Source: Streptomyces paradoxus
GTDB lineage: Bacteria; Actinomycetota; Actinomycetes; Streptomycetales; Streptomycetaceae
DNA: 64,000 bases
NCBI RefSeq assembly: GCF_014202475.1
Contig: NZ_JACHGV010000005.1
Coordinates: forward strand, 62,001-126,000
Direction of reading: 5' to 3'
Positions within the stretch are counted from its first letter, which is position 1, and the number at the start of each line of letters is the position of its first letter. The position numbers and the translations under genes were made by a program. Below are positions 42,969 to 50,615 of the stretch, in pieces. Under the pieces are notes generated by a model. The model had not been told where the DNA came from, ran no database searches, and saw nothing but the letters and a program-made list of their open reading frames with translations.

Positions 42969-43154
42969 ATGCAGACACGTATGAAGGACCTGGCTGTCGT
43001 GCTCCCAACCGGCAAGGCGCCCTTCTTCACCGACGCCGAGCGGGCGACGATGCGTCTGGCGGAAGCGGTCACCCGCCCCGCGGGCACCACCTGGGGGCTG
43101 AGCTGGCCGACGGGACACGGGCGCGGTCACGAGCAAGGAACGAGGACACGATGA
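42969..43154 (+). pseudogene. Carboxymuconolactone decarboxylase-like gene with internal deletion
   Basis: 61 residues starting MQTRMKDLAVVLPTGKAPFF then TDAERATMRLAEAVTR. Full family members start MQTRM...MVLP, and the segment APFFTDAERA comes much later after the C-x-x-C/E-x7-C-x2-C-x3-H core, which is absent. The ribosome site (AGGAG) remains. It overlaps the hemerythrin gene (ATGA). Confidence 0.6.
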
Positions 43155-43792
43155 ACGACCGGCTCGACATGACCGTGATGTACGCGATGCACCACGCGCT
43201 TCGGCGCGACCTCCAGCACGTCGCCCGCATCACCTCGCGCGCCGATCGCCACCCGGGCGAGGCCCTGCGTGCCGCCGCGGGCTGGGACCTTCTCAAGGTG
43301 GCTCTGCATGTCCACCACCGCGCCGAGGACGACGTCCTGTGGCCGGCCTTGCGCGGCAACCTCACCGGGAGGCCCGACGACCTCGCCCTCCTGGAGGCGA
43401 TGGAGGCCGAGCACGCGGCCCTCGATCCGCTGGTCGAAGCGCTCGACAAGGCCCTGGCGGACCCGGGAACGACGCCTAACCTGGTCGGCGACCTCGCGGA
43501 CTCCCTGGTCACGGGCCTGACCGGGCACCTCGCGCACGAGGAGGAAGCAGCGCTTCCGCTCGTCCAAGAGGTCGTCACGCCGGTGCAGTGGGCCCACTTC
43601 GGCCAGGTCCACGCCCAGCGGATCGGCCCCGACGCGCCCCGGCTCCTGCCCTGGCTCCTGGACGACGCCGACGAGAGGACGATCACGAAGGTGCTGGCCC
43701 CCCTGCCCGGGCCTGCACGCCATGCCTACGAGCACCAGTGGCGGCCGGCCTACACGGCGCTCGCCCCGTGGGCCGGAACCCCTGTGGCCTGA
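43151..43792 (+). CDS. Hemerythrin-like HHE-domain protein
   Basis: 213 residues. Histidines HHALRRDLQH, HVHHRAEDDVLWPAL, EAEHAALDPL and HLAHEEEAALPL form the di-iron H/E ligand set. Probably senses or stores oxygen or NO, or protects from oxidants. Overlaps the preceding remnant; divergent from the LysR regulator. Confidence 0.87.
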   Translation: MNDRLDMTVMYAMHHALRRDLQHVARITSRADRHPGEALRAAAGWDLLKVALHVHHRAEDDVLWPALRGNLTGRPDDLALLEAMEAEHAALDPLVEALDKALADPGTTPNLVGDLADSLVTGLTGHLAHEEEAALPLVQEVVTPVQWAHFGQVHAQRIGPDAPRLLPWLLDDADERTITKVLAPLPGPARHAYEHQWRPAYTALAPWAGTPVA

Positions 43793-44034
43793 CCCGGCCC
43801 TGTGGAACATCAGCACCGCCCAGGCGGCGGACGCGAACTCGGCGGGTTCTGTCCCATCCAGCGCTGACTCGCGGATGTTCTCCCGCTCGGTCTCCCTTTG
43901 TCTCCGCCATCGCGGCCAGAACGCCGACAGCAGCTTCCCGGGGCCGGTGGGGTCGTAGATGCCGGGCAAGGGACCGGCGGCGCCACGCCGGGGCGGGTCT
44001 TGAAGATCGAACACTGTACGCAAGGAGATTCATC

Positions 44035-45264
44035 ATGAGACAAAGCAACAGCGGCTTCTCCGAAGCAGGGCTGCGCAGGATGCGCGACGTGCTGGCGCGG
44101 TATGTCGAGTCCGGGAAGATTCCGGGGCTGGTCGCGCTGGTCAGCCGGGGCGAGGGGACGCACGCCGAAGCGCTCGGGACGATGCGCCACGACGGCGGCC
44201 CGCCGATGCGCCGGGACACGATCTTCCGGATGGCCTCGACGTCCAAGCCGGTCGGGATGTCGGCGGCGATGATCCTTCTCGACGAGTGCAGGCTGCGGCT
44301 GGACGACCTGGTGGATCCGTGGCTGCCCGAACTCGCCGACCGTCAGGTGCTGAAGCGGATCGACGGCCCGCTGGACGACACCGTGCCAGCGCGGCGGCCC
44401 ATCACCGTACGGGACGTGCTGACCTCCACGTTCGGGCTCGGCATGGATATGACGTCGCTGGGAACTCCGATCATGAACGCGGTCTTCGAGCAAGGGCTCA
44501 CGCCCAATCTGCCGACGCCGATGCCCGAGCCGGACGAGTGGATGCGCCGCCTCGGCGCGCTGCCGCTGATGCACCAGCCCGGAGAGCGCTGGCAGTACCA
44601 CATCGCCAGCGATCTCCTCGGCGTGCTCGTCGCCAGGGTCACCGGCCAGTCGTACGAGACGTTCCTGCGCGAACGCATCTTCGACCCCCTGGGCATGAAG
44701 GACACCGGTTTCCACGTGCCCGCCGACAAGATCGACCGGCTGCCGCCCCTCTACGCCCCCGACCCGCAGAGCGGAGAGTTCCACGTGTGGGACGAGGCCA
44801 AGGGCGGCCGCCACAGCCAGCCTCCGGCGTTCCAGGGCGGCGGCGGCGGACTGAACTCCACCGCCGACGACTACCACGCCTACTTCCGAATGCTGCTCAA
44901 TGGCGGGATGCACGGGACCGAGCGGATCCTGTCCCGGGCCGCCGTCAACCTGATGACCACCAACCGCCTCGCGCCCGAGCAGCAAGCCGCCCGACACGCC
45001 ATGGCCGTCAACAACGTCCATGTGTCCTTCGGTCAAGGGCAGCACGGCGGCTGGGGCTTCGGGATGGCGGTGCGCACCTACCGCGGCGACTACGCGCCCG
45101 TCGGCCAGTTCGGCTGGGACGGCGGAAGCGGCACCTCGACCTACGCCGACCCGGAAAACCAGATCACCGGAATCCTGCTCACCCAGGTCGGGACGTCCGT
45201 CCCGGACCCGGCGCGGCTCTTCCACGATTTCTGGACCACGGTCTACCAGGCGATCGACGACTGA
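44035..45264 (+). CDS. Serine beta-lactamase/esterase family protein (class C-like)
   Basis: 409 residues from ATG 44035, no signal peptide. Active-site S-x-x-K is STSK in FRMASTSKPVG; Y-H-I in RWQYHIASD stands where class C has Y-x-N; FGWDGGSGTS is the third motif region. Such cytoplasmic members are usually esterases or transesterases (EstB/LovD type). The 242 bp before it carry no gene. Confidence 0.87.
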   Translation: MRQSNSGFSEAGLRRMRDVLARYVESGKIPGLVALVSRGEGTHAEALGTMRHDGGPPMRRDTIFRMASTSKPVGMSAAMILLDECRLRLDDLVDPWLPELADRQVLKRIDGPLDDTVPARRPITVRDVLTSTFGLGMDMTSLGTPIMNAVFEQGLTPNLPTPMPEPDEWMRRLGALPLMHQPGERWQYHIASDLLGVLVARVTGQSYETFLRERIFDPLGMKDTGFHVPADKIDRLPPLYAPDPQSGEFHVWDEAKGGRHSQPPAFQGGGGGLNSTADDYHAYFRMLLNGGMHGTERILSRAAVNLMTTNRLAPEQQAARHAMAVNNVHVSFGQGQHGGWGFGMAVRTYRGDYAPVGQFGWDGGSGTSTYADPENQITGILLTQVGTSVPDPARLFHDFWTTVYQAIDD

Positions 45265-45650
45265 CACCGAGCCGGCGTCCCGGTCCCGGTAGACCCGAGG
45301 GTGAGAGATTCCCTTGGGCGACCCCGACCTTCAGCAAGGACGCGGTAGGCCGGGAAGACGCCAGAGATGCTTTGGAGCTCGCCGAAGCGCTGCTCGACTA
45401 CACCTGCGTCTTCACCGCCAAGTATGCAGAGTTTCAAATGCGTCGATCGACGACCCCAGGCGGCAGCCCCGCTGGCAGCCCTTGAAGATCTCCACCGTCT
45501 GATGGGCGTGCATGACATCCCCGGCTGACATCAACGACGCCGGACGGTGGCCTACATCAGCGCCCTTGTCCGGCCGTCGCACCAGTCCGCAACAGCACCC
45601 GAAGCAGGCTCGGACCGAACTCCTAAAGCGGTGCTCAGCCTCTACACCGC
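45265..45650. other. Gap with repeat copy 2
   Basis: No supported gene. Part of the sequence encodes DARDALELAEALLDYTCVF in a frame without start or family, possibly a remnant. The second copy of the 128-bp repeat occupies 45513-45640. Confidence 0.55.
45513..45640 (+). repeat. 128-bp dispersed repeat, copy 2
   Basis: See copy 1 (40384-40511): same orientation and length, about 83% identical. Confidence 0.75.
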
Positions 45651-45980
45651 TCAGGACGAGGACGTGAAGCCAGTGGACTGGTCGAGGTGGAACGATGAGC
45701 CCGGAACCGTCGGAGTCCAACCCTCACGCAAGGCAAGCCGAACAGCCGCGGCTACACCGGACGGCAGTACCGGCTCAGCCTCGCGGCCGACCCAGTTGCT
45801 CGGATGCGGCTGGTCGGTGATGACCACGAGCGTCGACTCCGGAGTGTTCGCATGCTCCACCGCGAACGTACACGGCGACCAGGCCAGGCCCTGGCAGTAC
45901 GTCGGCCGGCCCCTCAGCCGCCAGCGGTAGACCGTGCCGTCGACAACGATCCGTCGCGATCCCTTGCCGACCAGTGCCAT
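45651..45980 (-). CDS. Hypothetical protein of an actinobacterial family
   Basis: 109 residues from ATG 45980 with AAGGGGGAG 3 bp upstream. Starts MALVGKGSRRIVVDGTVYRW, with VVITDQPHPSNWVG and VAAAVRLALREGWTP. This pattern recurs as a stand-alone protein in Streptomyces, but I cannot assign a function. Probably beta-rich. Confidence 0.7.
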   Translation of the reverse strand: MALVGKGSRRIVVDGTVYRWRLRGRPTYCQGLAWSPCTFAVEHANTPESTLVVITDQPHPSNWVGREAEPVLPSGVAAAVRLALREGWTPTVPGSSFHLDQSTGFTSSS

Positions 45981-46438
45981 GACTCCCCCTTCAACAGCGA
46001 AGATGCTAGCGAGCCCGGCCCCACCGGCCGTCTCAGTTTCCGTCTCATTCAGCGCCGTTCATGGCCGTTCAGGCGGGACCCCGGAGCCGTCCCCACACTG
46101 GCGGCCGACCGCTCATGTACGCAGGTGAACGCCCCCGCACAAGCCCAGCCCCCCCACCAACACAGTTGGAAAGCGTGTTGGTGGGGCACCGTAGCGACTG
46201 GTCCTGTTTCAGCTGCTCGTCGCCGATCCCCGACGCTCTGGCCCCACGCCACGCCAATCGATCCACGGCGCTTCCACCTGCGCCGGGTCGATCTCCAGCC
46301 CGGCGCGGCCTGAGAAGCACGCGGCCCTGAAGAGGGCGAAGGCGGGACCGGCTGTGTTCGTCTGCGCTGATGGCGGCAGGCCATTGCGCATCTCGGCGCC
46401 CGCATCGAAGCACCGGCCGCGTGCCTGAGCGGGTGGGT
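45981..46438. other. Non-coding stretch with att-like signals
   Basis: No gene was supported. It holds the repeat units CGTCTCA (46029, 46041) and GCCGTTCA (46054, 46064), and a strong hairpin with a tRNA-Ser-like segment at 46152-46186. Confidence 0.55.
46152..46186. repeat. Hairpin with tRNA-Ser(GGA)-like loop
   Basis: 12-bp arms CCCCACCAACAC and GTGTTGGTGGGG, loop AGTTGGAAAGC. TTGGAAAGCGTGTTGG matches what I recall of the anticodon arm of Streptomyces tRNA-Ser(GGA). No T-arm follows. It may be a third att relic or a terminator. Confidence 0.5.
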
Positions 46439-46753
46439 TCAGAAGATCGGCGTCTGCGCTTCGATATCGGTGAGTCCTTCCTCCATGGTCAGCGACGGCA
46501 GCACGCGGACGCGGTTCCATTGGGGGAGGCGAGACTCCGTCAGCAAGCGGTCGACGTTCTCTACCTTGTCGGACTGTACGACCACGACAATCGTGTGTTC
46601 ACGGTTGACGAAGGGGCCGGCCACGATCTCGACGCCTGCCTTCTGGGCGAGGTTCGGGATATCAGGGGCGGTCTGCAGCATCAGGTCGCGCGTTGTCGCG
46701 TTAGAGGTCGGACAGACCTCCGGGGTGTGGGTCGCGATCAGGACGAAATGCAT
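46439..46753 (-). CDS. Small dimeric alpha/beta-barrel-like protein (DUF3303-like)
   Basis: 104 residues from ATG 46753; GGAAGGGAA is spaced well for this start. MHFVLIATHTPEVCP and EIVAGPFVNREHTIVVVVQS, then NVDRLLTESRLPQWNRVRVL, suggest a ferredoxin-like strand-helix pattern as in muconolactone isomerase/EthD-type proteins. Function is unknown. Confidence 0.72.
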   Translation of the reverse strand: MHFVLIATHTPEVCPTSNATTRDLMLQTAPDIPNLAQKAGVEIVAGPFVNREHTIVVVVQSDKVENVDRLLTESRLPQWNRVRVLPSLTMEEGLTDIEAQTPIF

Positions 46754-46941
46754 CTCGAGGTTCCCTTCCACTCGAGGGCCCTTGATCTCAGCCTAAGCCG
46801 CCCCGAGGTGCTCCGCGATCGGCGATCCCGGCTCCGGCAGGCGGAGGGAGGGTTCACGCCCAGAGGTTCCGTATCGGGGATCGCATGGGTTTGTTCGAGG
46901 CACTGCGTAACGCGGTAAGCCGACGCTCATAACGGTGCTGG
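46754..46941. other. Upstream region with no gene
   Basis: Together with 46942-47185 this is a 430-bp gene-free stretch; this left part holds the likely promoter of the minus-strand small gene and no supported coding region. Confidence 0.5.
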
Positions 46942-47002
46942 CTGGGCCGTCCCTGGGCCGTCCGAGGCCGCTCGGCAGTGGCCAACGACGACCAACGACG
47001 AC
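46942..47002. repeat. Tandem 11-mers and 10-mers near the right att copy
   Basis: CTGGGCCGTCC twice in tandem (46942-46952, 46953-46963) and CAACGACGAC twice (46983-46992, 46993-47002). The 11-mer matches the CYGGGCCGTCN pair next to the gpmA copy at 37535-37556. Likely integrase arm sites. Confidence 0.65.
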
Positions 47003-47069
47003 CACTCAGGCACCCGGGAACGCCGCCCGGACCAGCGAGAACCCAGCTCCCCGAGATCACCGACAAGAC

Positions 47070-47129
47070 CCAGGGCAAGAAGAAGTAAGCAGCGCTGAAG
47101 AAGCCCCCTGCCTGCGGGTTCTCCGCCGG
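47070..47129 (+). repeat. Direct repeat copy 2 of gpmA 3' end (attR-like)
   Basis: 60 bp identical to 37455-37514. Here it follows unrelated sequence, so it is only the gene end, including GKKK-stop codons and terminator. Confidence 0.9.
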
Positions 47130-47185
47130 CGGGGGGCTTGTTGCTGCGGCGGGGCCGACTCTTGGAGCGTTCCCTTGCATCCGCC

Positions 47186-47767
47186 TCAGGAAGCGTCGGC
47201 CGCGCTGCGCCGCCGGTAGTGGCGGGCCACGCGGGTTCTGTTGCCGCAGCGGGTGGGGGAGCACCAGCGGCGGCGGGGGTGTGACGGAAGGAAGACCAGG
47301 ACGCAGTCGTCGGCCTCGCACTCCTTGAGTCCGCCGATCGCGGGGGCGCTGAGCACCTCGGCCGCGGCCTCGGCCAGCAGGGCGGCGATGCGGATGCCGA
47401 GGGGGCCGTCACGGCGGGAGACGGCCGTGACGGCGGTGCCGTTCCAGGCGAGTTCGCGTACGGGGGGTGCCGCGCGCTGGGCGTCGGTGAGCCCGCGCAG
47501 GGCGGACGCGGGGGGTTCGGCCCGGTCCAGCAACGCCCGGACGGCGGCTTCGGCGTGTGCTCGGACGGCGTGGACCGGGTCGAGGTCGGCCCGGGTCGGC
47601 GCGCTGTCCCGGACCTCCCCCTGGAGGCGGTCCCGCTCCAGGGCCAGCCAGTCGGACAACTGTCGCGGGGTGGCGAGCAGATCCACGCGCCCGTGTGCCC
47701 CCGTCGGGCGGGTGTTGACCAGGTCCAAGGCCAGGGGCTCACCGGTCAGCGGTGCACTGTCAGCCAT
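47186..47767 (-). CDS. CGNR zinc-finger (ABATE-type) regulator
   Basis: 193 residues. N-terminal ABATE domain (EPLALDLVNTRPTGAHGRVD), C-terminal zinc finger C-x4-C... with CEADDC, then RRWCSPTRCGNRTRVARHYR, the CGNR signature. Probable stress-response DNA-binding regulator. Divergent from the alpha/beta-hydrolase gene and a likely controller of it. Confidence 0.9.
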   Translation of the reverse strand: MADSAPLTGEPLALDLVNTRPTGAHGRVDLLATPRQLSDWLALERDRLQGEVRDSAPTRADLDPVHAVRAHAEAAVRALLDRAEPPASALRGLTDAQRAAPPVRELAWNGTAVTAVSRRDGPLGIRIAALLAEAAAEVLSAPAIGGLKECEADDCVLVFLPSHPRRRWCSPTRCGNRTRVARHYRRRSAADAS

Positions 47768-47853
47768 GTCCTAATGCTACATCGCGCAGTTGACGCGTTA
47801 GTAGGGGCGAGGCTATGACTAATGCATCTTCACGCCGAGGAGGCATGTGATCC

Positions 47854-48744
47854 ATGTCCGTGACACCGTCCCGCATCCCTGTTCCTGCCCGGACCGTCCA
47901 CCGGTTCGTCGAGGTCGGTCAGGTGGAGGTCTTCTACCGGGAGTCCCTGCCCGAACGTCCTGACGCCCCGGTGGTGCTGCTCCTGCACGGCTTTCCCTCC
48001 GCCTCGCACCAGTTCCGCCGCCTCATGGACTCTCTCGGCCGCCACTACCGGCTCATCGCCCCCGACTACCCGGGGTTCGGGCACACCCGCGTCCCGGACG
48101 GGTTCGTCTACTCCTTCGACCGGCTCGCGGACGTGGTGGAGCGCTTCACCGAACGCCTGGCCCTGACCCGCTTCGCGATGTACCTCTTCGACTTCGGCGC
48201 ACCCGTCGGCTTCCGCCTGGCGCTCCGGCGCCCGGACCGTGTCGCGGGCCTGATCGTGCAGAACGGCAACGCGTACGCCGAGGGACTGTCGGACGCGGCC
48301 CGGGAGTTCACCGCCCTCACCCCCGACACCCCCGGCGCGGAGCAGGCAGTCCTCGACCTGTTCACCCTGGACTCCACCCGAGCCCAGTACGAGCTGGGCA
48401 CCACCGACCCCGAGATGATCGCCCCCGAAGGCTGGCTGCTCGACCAGCACTTCCTCGACCTGCCCGGCCGCAAGGACGCCCAGCGCGCGCTCGCCTACGA
48501 CTACAAGAGCAACATCGCCGCCTACCCCGACTGGCAGGCGTGGCTGCGCAAGCACAGGCCGCCGGCGCTCATCACCTGGGGCAGCCGGGACCCGTTCTTC
48601 CCGGAACCCGGTGCGCGTGCCTACCTGGCCGACCTGCCGGACGCCGAACTGCACCTCTTCGACACCGGTCACTTCGCCCTGGAGGACCACCTGCCCGACA
48701 TCGCCCCGCTGATCGCCGACTTCCTCAACCGGACCTGGGCCTGA
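47854..48744 (+). CDS. Alpha/beta hydrolase with Asp nucleophile (haloalkane dehalogenase/epoxide hydrolase-like)
   Basis: 296 residues. Oxyanion region LLLHGFPSASHQFRRLM, nucleophile elbow YLFDFGAPVGFRLA with Asp in place of Ser, acid in WGSRDPFFP, and His in DTGHFALEDH. The Asp nucleophile suggests a haloalkane dehalogenase or epoxide hydrolase-type reaction. No signal peptide. Divergent from the CGNR regulator. Confidence 0.87.
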   Translation: MSVTPSRIPVPARTVHRFVEVGQVEVFYRESLPERPDAPVVLLLHGFPSASHQFRRLMDSLGRHYRLIAPDYPGFGHTRVPDGFVYSFDRLADVVERFTERLALTRFAMYLFDFGAPVGFRLALRRPDRVAGLIVQNGNAYAEGLSDAAREFTALTPDTPGAEQAVLDLFTLDSTRAQYELGTTDPEMIAPEGWLLDQHFLDLPGRKDAQRALAYDYKSNIAAYPDWQAWLRKHRPPALITWGSRDPFFPEPGARAYLADLPDAELHLFDTGHFALEDHLPDIAPLIADFLNRTWA

Positions 48745-48793
48745 CCGGCCCGTCCGCACGCGCCTGACGCTCAGCCGGGACCGCTCGCGGTGC

Positions 48794-49294
48794 TCATCCC
48801 GGCATGACGGGACGAAGCCACCCGGCGAGTGCGGAGAAGTCGGCGTCCACGAGGCCCCTGGCCGGGTCGACACGATGCAGCAGCGCCGGCCCGGGATGAC
48901 TCGCCTCCACCCACAGGTGGTCCATGGCGGCGATCTCGTCGTCGACCCAGATGAACGGCCGGCCGTCGGCCCACTCGACGAGGCGGCCGGTCTTCCAGTG
49001 CAGGCCGTGCGGGCCCTGGCCGGCGGAGGGGGCCGGCCACTCGACCACGGGCAGTCTCGGCAGTCCGACGAGGGGGGAGACGACTTCGTTCGCCTCCTCC
49101 ATCCAGGTCGTCGCCCAGACGAGCTGACAGCCCAGGGCCATGAGGCGCGAACCGAGTTCGGGGTCGAGCCGCTCCAGCAGTGGGTTTCCCTGACCGGCCG
49201 CAGCGGGGTGGGGGTGACCGGACGATGACCCGAACGGGATGAGCGGGCCGTCGACGTCGAGGCAGAGGAGAGGGCGCTCCGTCGCGCTGGTCAC
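48794..49294 (-). CDS. HAD-like protein
   Basis: 166 residues from GTG 49294. LLCLDVDGPLIPFG is HAD motif I (D-V-D-G), VWATTWMEEAN has motif II, and FIWVDDEI the acidic motif. Family of secreted or cytosolic small phosphatases of unknown substrate, common in actinobacteria. Confidence 0.82.
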   Translation of the reverse strand: MTSATERPLLCLDVDGPLIPFGSSSGHPHPAAAGQGNPLLERLDPELGSRLMALGCQLVWATTWMEEANEVVSPLVGLPRLPVVEWPAPSAGQGPHGLHWKTGRLVEWADGRPFIWVDDEIAAMDHLWVEASHPGPALLHRVDPARGLVDADFSALAGWLRPVMPG

Positions 49295-49417
49295 GGCAGC
49301 ACGATGACCCCGCGTGCGGTGAAAGCGGCCTCGTCGTTATCGGGCCGCCGCCCCTCCGCCCCGCCCGCCGCCCGATATTCGGTGGCGCCCCCACCCCACC
49401 CGGTCCACCATGCCCGC

Positions 49418-50056
49418 ATGGTCTCAGGCGAACACACCGGCGAACGAGCGACATCCACCGCGTCTGCAACCTCGGACACGACGCGGTGGACGAAGGCGAC
49501 GATCTACCCCGACATGTGGGTCGACCCCGACGACGACCCTCGTGAGACCGACGCCCAGCCCGTCGACGAGCGCGGCATCCTCCTCGACTACCTGCGCAAC
49601 TACCGCCTCACGTTCGAGATGAAGTGCGCGGGACTCAACGCCGAGCAGATGGCCCGGCGTTCCGTCCCGCCGTCCACGATGTCCCTGCTCGGGCTGGTGC
49701 GGCACCTGACCGAGGACGAGCGGCACCTCCGGCGGGTGATGGCCGGCGAGGACGCGCCGAAGCTGTACCGCACGGAGGAGGACCGGGACGGTGACTTCAA
49801 CGGTGCCGTCGCCGACCAGGCGGTCGTGGACGAGGCCTGGCGGGCGTGGCGTGCCGAGATCGAGCGCACCGACCACTTCCTGGCCGGCGTCACCGACCTC
49901 GCCACCCGCAACGCCGGCTTCTCCGACTACGGCCCCGAACCGGGCGGACAGGTCCAGCTCCGCGACATCCTGGTCGCACAGATCGCGGAGTACGCACGGC
50001 ACTGCGGCCACGCCGACCTCCTGCGCGAACGGATCGACGGCCGCGTCGGGCAGTGA
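49418..50056 (+). CDS. DinB-family (DUF664) protein
   Basis: 212 residues from ATG 49418. ERGILLDYLRNYRLTFEMKC starts the four-helix bundle, with LVRHLTEDERHLRRVM and HCGHADLLRERIDG at the end: the three His expected to bind a metal. Some members are mycothiol-dependent enzymes; mshA is in this window, but a link is not shown. Confidence 0.87.
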   Translation: MVSGEHTGERATSTASATSDTTRWTKATIYPDMWVDPDDDPRETDAQPVDERGILLDYLRNYRLTFEMKCAGLNAEQMARRSVPPSTMSLLGLVRHLTEDERHLRRVMAGEDAPKLYRTEEDRDGDFNGAVADQAVVDEAWRAWRAEIERTDHFLAGVTDLATRNAGFSDYGPEPGGQVQLRDILVAQIAEYARHCGHADLLRERIDGRVGQ

Positions 50057-50122
50057 GCACCGGCCCGCAGACAAAGTGAGCACCGGCCCACAAAAAATCG
50101 GCGGCAAAAACTTCGGCGGTGA

Positions 50123-50149
50123 TGTCGAGAACCCGTGCCCCGCTCCGTC
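50123..50149 (+). promoter_or_regulatory. ECF42-type promoter
   Basis: TGTCGA (50123-50128), 17-nt spacer, CGTC (50146-50149). This fits the recalled ECF42 consensus (TGTCGA / CGWC) and lies before the DGPF-ECF42 operon, so it is probably autoregulated. Confidence 0.65.
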
Positions 50150-50201
50150 CCCGGGGTGAAGGCGGCCAAGATGGGTCGCACCGGCACCGAGGAGAGTCAC
50201 C

Positions 50202-50609
50202 ATGGCCAAGTACCTGCTCCTGAAGCACTACCGCGGCGCCCCGGCAGCGGTCAACGACGTGCCCATGGACCAGTGGACGCCCGAGGAGATCTCGGCCCAC
50301 CTGCAGTACATGAACGACTTCGCGGCCCGGCTGGAGCAGACCGGCGAGTTCGTCGACGGTCAGGCGCTCGCCCCGGAAGGGGCTTGGGTCCGCTACGACG
50401 GTGAGGGACGCCCGCCGGTCACCGACGGCCCGTTCGCCGAGACCAAGGACCTCATCGCCGGCTGGATGATCATCGACGTCGACGGCTACGAGCGTGCGGT
50501 CGAGCTGGCCGGTGAGCTGTCGGCCGCCCCCGGGGCGGGCGGCAAGCCGATCCACGAGTGGCTGGAGGTGCGCCCCTTCCTGGCCGCCCATCCCACCGTC
50601 ACGGAGTGA
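50202..50609 (+). CDS. YCII-related DGPF-domain protein
   Basis: 135 residues with GAGGAG upstream. MAKYLLLKHYRG at the N-terminus and the signature DGPFAETKDLIAGWMIID name the DGPF family; a dimeric alpha/beta fold. These are the usual partners of ECF42 sigma factors, here 7 bp downstream. It may be a sensor or an enzyme; not known. Confidence 0.93.
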   Translation: MAKYLLLKHYRGAPAAVNDVPMDQWTPEEISAHLQYMNDFAARLEQTGEFVDGQALAPEGAWVRYDGEGRPPVTDGPFAETKDLIAGWMIIDVDGYERAVELAGELSAAPGAGGKPIHEWLEVRPFLAAHPTVTE

Positions 50610-50615
50610 CCACCG

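Noticed and set aside
43793..44034. Minus-strand frame with GTEPAEFASAAWAVLMF before the beta-lactamase gene
   Set aside because: Some coding-like look, but no family, stop or start support; could be a remnant but evidence is too weak.
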